Positions 58,858 to 64,000 of a stretch of DNA of 64,000 bases are shown here, piece by piece. The number at the start of each line of letters is the position of its first letter. Position 1 is the stretch's first letter. The notes below the pieces were generated by a model that was not told the DNA's origin, searched no databases, and saw only the letters and a list, made by a program, of their open reading frames with translations. The stretch comes from Phaeotremella fagi (lineage: Eukaryota > Basidiomycota > Tremellomycetes > Tremellales > Phaeotremellaceae). Made by a program: the position numbers and the translations under genes. The stretch spans positions 124,001 to 188,000 of the forward strand of contig BCHU01000004.1 of the NCBI GenBank assembly GCA_001599715.1. The letters are read 5' to 3'.

Positions 58858-60889
58858 ATGGATCATCAATCTACATCATCGTCTTCTGGATCATCATCAA
58901 CATCAACACCAAGCGCGACTCCTTCGACTAGTAAATCAAGGAAATTTAAATTAGATCCGTTCTCACTGTTACTTCCACATGAACGCCCGTCGATTTTGAA
59001 ATCTAATTCATCACCTGGTCCACCTGTTGGATCGAATGGTAAACCAAGTCCTGCTTTTACGAATATGTTGAATAGACAACAACAAGAGGTTACTGCTGCT
59101 GTGGTTACTGGAGTTGGGGTTCGTCCACCTGGGGCTAGACAGAGTAGTAGTATGGGTGAACAGAGTGGTACCAGAAGAGGCGAAACTACACAACGTAAAT
59201 TGTTTTCACTTTGTTTGTTTTCGTGTTTTACCATTGACGTTTGTATTTTTTCTATTAGCTGCAGGACACTACGTAGTTCCAGCTCAACCTATACCAACTT
59301 ATCCAATCTCTCCACCAACCTCTCTAATGTCTTCCCCACCAGTTCCTTGGGAAGGTGGTTCATCATCTACTCAACCATGGTCGACGATGGATGGAATCAT
59401 GGAAAACTCATCCTCCTCATCTTCTTTTTCATCCGGATGGAATCAAAATCAACCTCCAACATCACAACCAAACAGATCGTATCCACCATCACAACCTCAG
59501 CATCCCCAACCACCGGCAACACAACAACACCCCCACCACTACCAACCTCCATCTCATCACCCCCATCAGCATCCACACGCTAACCCTAGCCAACTCCATG
59601 GTTTAGGGGTATCATCTCAATCTACTGCAGTCCATTACGCTCATCAACCAGCTGGTGGTAAAGCTCGTCTGGCGGATTGGGAGATAGTTGAAACACTTGG
59701 AACAGGAACGTTTGGTCGAGTTTTACTAGTCAGATTGAGACCAAGTTACAGACCAACATCGTATCATCCAATTTTCCCTCATCTATTTCAATCACTCGAT
59801 CCGTTATCCCCATCACCTGCATCAACACAACACGCCGATGGTCAATTACCACATTTCGCCATGAAAGTTTTGAAGAAATCTGAGATTGTACGACTGAAAC
59901 AAGTCGAACATATCAATTCAGAAAGGAATATTCTTGATCGAATCAGACATCCATTCGTCGTTGAATTATACGCGACTTATCAAGATAATCTCAACGTCTA
60001 CATGTTGTTGAGTTATATCCCTGGTGGAGAATTGTTCTCACATCTAAGAAGAGCAGGTAGATTCTCAGCGGACGTGACTAGATTCTATCTAGCATCGATA
60101 GTGCTAGCAATAGAATATCTCCATTCCAACAACATAATCTATCGAGATTTGAAACCGGAAAACCTGCTACTGGATCGAGTGGGATATCTACGAATAGCAG
60201 ATTTCGGCTTCGCGAAAGTGGTAGAAGATCGAACATTCACTTTATGCGGTACACCGGAATATCTAGCACCTGAAATAGTGTTATCCCAAGGACACGGGAA
60301 AGCAGTGGATTGGTGGGCATTAGGTATATTAGCTTTCGAGATGTTAGCGGGATACCCACCTTTCTTCGATGATCATCCTCTGGGGATTTACGAAAAGATT
60401 CTACGAGGTGATATAGCTTTCCCAAGTCATATCGATCCTTACGCCAAGGATCTGATTAGAGGTCTGTTGACTGCAGATAGATCCAAACGGTTGGGTAATT
60501 TACGGGGTGGAGCTAGAGATGTTTTGGGTCACGCTTGGTTCGCAGGTGTCGATTGGGGGAGTTTGGAGAGGAAAGAGATTGGTGCACCTATAGTACCAAG
60601 AGTAGGGAACATGGGTAGGTCATCAACAAAACTACATATCTGACGCCAAATTTTAGGTGATTCACAAAATTTCCAAAGATATCCACCACCAAGACCTCAC
60701 GAATTACCAGGTATCTTTGGACAGAAATACGATATTCAGTCTGATCAGTATTCGAGTTTATTCAAGGATTTCACTTTCCCACCTGAAACTGGGATTGGGT
60801 CTGAGATCCCGGATAAAGAGAATACAATTGGGAACGATCGTGATGATTCGGAAATCCAGTCACAGAATGAGGTTGAGATGATGGGTTGA
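58858..60889 (+). CDS. PKA1: cAMP-dependent protein kinase catalytic subunit
   Basis: AGC-family serine/threonine kinase, effector of cAMP signalling (capsule, mating and growth in Cryptococcus). Exons 58858-59194, 59259-60614 and 60657-60889. The N-terminal 270 aa are Ser/Pro/His/Gln-rich. The kinase domain has LGTGTFGRVLLVR (Gly loop), FAMKVLKKSEIVRLKQVEH (catalytic Lys), IIYRDLKPENLLL, ADFGFAKV, TFTLCGTPEYLAPEI (activation loop Thr), VDWWALGIL and RLGNLRGGARDVLGHAWF. An extra segment of about 30 residues (PSYRPTSYHPIFPHLFQSLD onward) lies between the Gly loop and the catalytic lysine. The C-tail ends with a hydrophobic FxxF motif (SLFKDFTFPP) plus 40 polar residues. Confidence 0.95.
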
Positions 60890-61446
60890 GGTGGATATGG
60901 GTTTAAGGGTGTATCTTGTCGTGTCATTGCGGAAGGATGTCAAGGGATAGATACAACCTAGGTTGATGTTCATGGAATGGATGGGTGCTGTGGGAATGAT
61001 GGGTCATGGTTTGACAAACATAATCGATGAAAGGTGTTATCGAAGTGTTTCGATCCATTTTGTCAGAAATGACGGTAGGGGATGTGGTTAGGCTTTCGGT
61101 TTGGGTTTAGGCTGTTTGGTTCTTTGCAACAGAAGGAGAAGGAAATCGGGTTAATAATTTTTCATTTGTTTTCTTCCATTGTTTTTAATTCTTCAAATAC
61201 AACAACCATACCATTAATGCATAAATGAATCTTTTCAACTGTTTTCTTCCTCTTCAACGTATATTCGAATAATGAGTTGATTGGATATACATCAAGATAA
61301 CTGGGGGTATATGATATGCTGTTATTAGATTCTACTGTAATTCGAAGCAAGGATTTATAGATTTAAATACATGATAAGAATAAAACGTGTTTTTTGGAGG
61401 GTAGAAATACAAATTCCAAACATTCAAATTTGATCAACAATCGTTT
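60890..61446. other. Convergent 3' intergenic region
   Basis: Between the PKA gene (+) and the membrane-anchored gene (-). Holds the 3' UTRs; no coding signal. Confidence 0.4.
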
Positions 61447-64000
61447 TCAGTTTTCACCACCATCCACCTCGCCATTCTTACGTATCCTAATGATATCAAT
61501 GACATTCTTCAATTCCTCAACAATCAAAGTATTCATCTTCCCAAGAGATTTCACTTCCCCCTCCCGGTCCCGCTCCCTAGATTCCTTCATCAACCGAATC
61601 CGTTCTTCCCTACTCAACCTAGATTTCTCTTTGACGACATCATCCTTAGGAACAAAAGTTTCATGAACGACGTCTTTACCTGGTAAAATCAATTGATCGA
61701 TGATTTCATTTAACGGTAGTTGAAGTTGTCCTTGATCATCTTGTTCTTGATCTTCTAGATCGATCGGATGGTCGGTTTCAAGTGTCGACGAAGAGGTATC
61801 GAGATCTACCGTCGATTCTGATCTCCAAGATTCGATGAATGTCGGTATTTTCGTCTCTTCCATTGATGTTTTATCAGAATTCGATGATAAAGTGTCGTTC
61901 ATTCTTTCGATGACCTCGCGACCCTTTTCCCAAGATCTTAAACAACCTCCTAGATCCCCTCGTATCTCTATCCATTTATCCAGTTCAACTTTGTTTGCAG
62001 ATATCTCATTGAATTGTCGATTACCAATCTTCAAGTCGTTGGAAATCTCATTCAAACCTTTCCAAGCTTTGAGCAATGAATTTTGGATTTTATGGATTTC
62101 CTCATTCAACAGGTTGGTAGCGCTGTTCTTGGGTGAATAATCTGTGATAACTCCGTGACCTTGATGAATCTCGTTGAACGTTTTATTCCATTCGGGTGTC
62201 GGTAATCTTGATATAGATAGTTCACCTAAACCTAATCCGATACTGGGTTTTTCAACATGAATGTTCACCAACGCATCAAGATTAGATTTGAGCCTTAACG
62301 AATCTTCACTTTCTTTCCTGAACCTTTCCAATTCTTCCCGCTGGAATCTCATCCCTTCCACAAGTGATTCCAAACAATCAACAACTTCTGACCAATAGCT
62401 TTCATCGTCGTTTTCACTCATAAACCGTAACCCTAACAAACAGCAAGCCAATCTCCGTCGTTTCAAATGAATAGACAAACAAGCTGCTTTCAACGATTGT
62501 AAAGTCAACGGTGAGATCGAAGCGACTCTTTTCGGAGTTCCTATTTGAGTTGAATACGATCGAACAGGTGAGGTATAAGTATATCCTTGCGGTGATAGTG
62601 GAGTTTGGTTGATACTTCTAGTAGGACCATTTGAATTTCGAATGGATAGAACAGAATCTCGTCGACGAGTCTCCATTGACATGGACGATCGATGACCTGA
62701 TAAACTCGATCTCAACCTCTGTAGATCCGACGCAGAAGATCCCATGGATCTCGTTCGACCTAATCCAACAGATGCTGAGAGTGCCATGACCCTTCTTGGT
62801 GATGTCGTATCGTCCGAATGATAATATGGCATGTTCTGTAACGACCTTCGTTTGGGTTGAGGAGATGCGTTTGGTTTTGATTGATGTTCAAATGGTGATG
62901 GATACAGGACGTTGACTAACGGTGCTCGTTTAGATCTTCTTCCGGAAACTAGGGTTGATAAAGCTTGACTTCTGGGTGTGAGTGGTGATACCTTTCTAGG
63001 GGTATGGGGTGACGAAGCGGTAGATTTGATGTTTAAATCAGGTGAGAAAGCTTCACTACTGAGATCATCAGAACTTGATGTCGAACGTTGATCACTTTCG
63101 TCAGCCTCTGTTATCCGTCGTTCATGAAACATGGGTCTTCGAGGTTGATCATTCCCATCTCTCAAATCTGACCAACTGGCCCGTTTCGATAATCTAGGTG
63201 TTCTCGGGGGTAGACTGGTGAATCTGTCGTTGACTGAGATCGACGGGTTTGGTCCATTCCATCGACTGGGTAGTGATTGAGTGAACAACATGTCGGAAGA
63301 GTATTGCTCTGAATTCAATGACAGTGGTGATCTGTTGATGAACGATTTACGTCTTGGACTAGGGACGTTGCCGATGGGAACACTGTGGGGTGCTGCTGAA
63401 GGTGAAGGGAGGACCACGAAATTATCCAAAGTATCTTCCTCATCTTCAAACGAAGTTTTATTCCGTGAATAAAAGAAACTTCCAACAACCGGTATATCGT
63501 ACATTTCTCCTAAAACCCCTAGTTCTGATTTATCAACCAAAGATAGTAAAATGGAAGTAGCGGTTCCAATATGATCCGTCATTGTTTCAGTTAATCGATG
63601 AAGGGAGGTACGGAGTGGATTGAATGTTGAGATGGAATCTGTATGAGGTTGGAGTAGAATCAACGATGAGTCGATACAATCATCCATCTTTCTTGATTCC
63701 GATAGAAGATGTTGGAGAGCTTGAAGAGCTTTGGATTGATGTGTTGATGCAGATACTAAAGCGTCAGATGGTGTGGGGAGTGTCAAGCTAACATGTGTAT
63801 CCGTGGTTTCGACAATAGATGGATCTATTGATGGTTTGAGATAATGGGATAAACGTGTTTGGTTGAACAACAACGCGGCGATCAGTACCAGACCCATCAC
63901 CTTTATTCCAATTATCCAGATCAGAGCAATCAACAGAACTACCAGTGCAAGAATTAGATCCCAGCGCGTTAACGCGGTATAGCCAACAGAAGTCCGTTCG
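61447..64000 (-). CDS. Membrane-anchored, coiled-coil protein, vezatin/Inp2-like (cut by right edge)
   Basis: Open without a stop to the window edge, so the true start lies beyond 64000. Reading inward from the edge: TSVGYTALTRWDLILALVVL, then further hydrophobic segments (LIALIWIIGIKVMGLVLIAA), then about 800 soluble residues. A helical early part (LQALQHLLSESRKMDDCIDS) is followed by a long Ser/Arg-rich disordered region with many SPxR sites. A second helical block has LKAACLSIHLKRRRLACCLL and CLESLVEGMRFQREELERFR. The C-terminus is charged (KEKSRLSREERIRLMKESRE). The layout resembles fungal myosin-binding vezatin/Inp2-type proteins that tether organelles; the match is tentative. Confidence 0.6.
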   Translation of the reverse strand, partial: ERTSVGYTALTRWDLILALVVLLIALIWIIGIKVMGLVLIAALLFNQTRLSHYLKPSIDPSIVETTDTHVSLTLPTPSDALVSASTHQSKALQALQHLLSESRKMDDCIDSSLILLQPHTDSISTFNPLRTSLHRLTETMTDHIGTATSILLSLVDKSELGVLGEMYDIPVVGSFFYSRNKTSFEDEEDTLDNFVVLPSPSAAPHSVPIGNVPSPRRKSFINRSPLSLNSEQYSSDMLFTQSLPSRWNGPNPSISVNDRFTSLPPRTPRLSKRASWSDLRDGNDQPRRPMFHERRITEADESDQRSTSSSDDLSSEAFSPDLNIKSTASSPHTPRKVSPLTPRSQALSTLVSGRRSKRAPLVNVLYPSPFEHQSKPNASPQPKRRSLQNMPYYHSDDTTSPRRVMALSASVGLGRTRSMGSSASDLQRLRSSLSGHRSSMSMETRRRDSVLSIRNSNGPTRSINQTPLSPQGYTYTSPVRSYSTQIGTPKRVASISPLTLQSLKAACLSIHLKRRRLACCLLGLRFMSENDDESYWSEVVDCLESLVEGMRFQREELERFRKESEDSLRLKSNLDALVNIHVEKPSIGLGLGELSISRLPTPEWNKTFNEIHQGHGVITDYSPKNSATNLLNEEIHKIQNSLLKAWKGLNEISNDLKIGNRQFNEISANKVELDKWIEIRGDLGGCLRSWEKGREVIERMNDTLSSNSDKTSMEETKIPTFIESWRSESTVDLDTSSSTLETDHPIDLEDQEQDDQGQLQLPLNEIIDQLILPGKDVVHETFVPKDDVVKEKSRLSREERIRLMKESRERDREGEVKSLGKMNTLIVEELKNVIDIIRIRKNGEVDGGEN

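Noticed and set aside
1..64000. CRISPR arrays, transposons, tRNA or rRNA genes
   Set aside because: No spaced repeats, terminal inverted repeats, reverse transcriptase/transposase motifs or tRNA cloverleaf signals were noticed; a tRNAscan-SE/RepeatMasker run would be decisive.

Overview
This window reads as nuclear DNA of a basidiomycete yeast, most likely a tremellomycete close to Cryptococcus or Kwoniella. That placement is my inference. It rests on dense gene packing, many phase-variable GT-AG introns of about 35-75 nt, and proteins that look like tremellalean PKA1, GH16, OPT and RPS0. No tRNA, rRNA, CRISPR array, intact transposon or prokaryotic feature was seen. Exon coordinates were worked out by hand from splice signals and reading-frame continuity, so single junctions may be off.

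Layout. 1-9.8 kb holds the 3' end of an MFS transporter, an APH-fold kinase-like gene, a secreted CE1-type esterase, an oligopeptide transporter (OPT) behind a cluster of GATAA motifs, an HSL-type alpha/beta hydrolase and a small OB-fold protein that may be the telomere factor Ten1. 9.9-22 kb is a run of core nuclear genes: SKI2 (RNA decay), CWC2 (splicing), FCP1 (Pol II CTD phosphatase), a membrane coiled-coil protein that overlaps FCP1 tail to tail, and ATG12. 22.3-28 kb has a Ure2-like glutathione transferase and then five intronless orphan genes. Four of these share a common C-terminal motif and form a local, fast-diverging family; this is the strongest candidate for something undescribed. 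28-36 kb has RPS0, with a possible 54-nt cassette exon inside its long first intron, a CDKN3-like phosphatase with an unusually long disordered N-terminus, and two small cysteine-rich genes, one of them apparently broken.

36.8-45.6 kb has a large fungal GT2 glycosyltransferase of unknown product, a KRE6-like GH16 transglycosidase, a TXNDC9/Plp1 protein and a small membrane protein. The first two are both cell-surface polysaccharide enzymes. 45.8-57 kb has a makorin-like RING/CCCH protein, the histone chaperone HIR1 and kinetochore protein MIS12 (which share a promoter with an ACGCGT site), CMR1 (also with ACGCGT upstream) and a Fic-domain protein. 57-64 kb has the PKA catalytic subunit behind a long leader region and a membrane-anchored protein that runs off the right edge.

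The window is mostly conserved housekeeping genes on both strands. The accessory part is concentrated at 23.4-27.8 kb and 34.6-36.2 kb.
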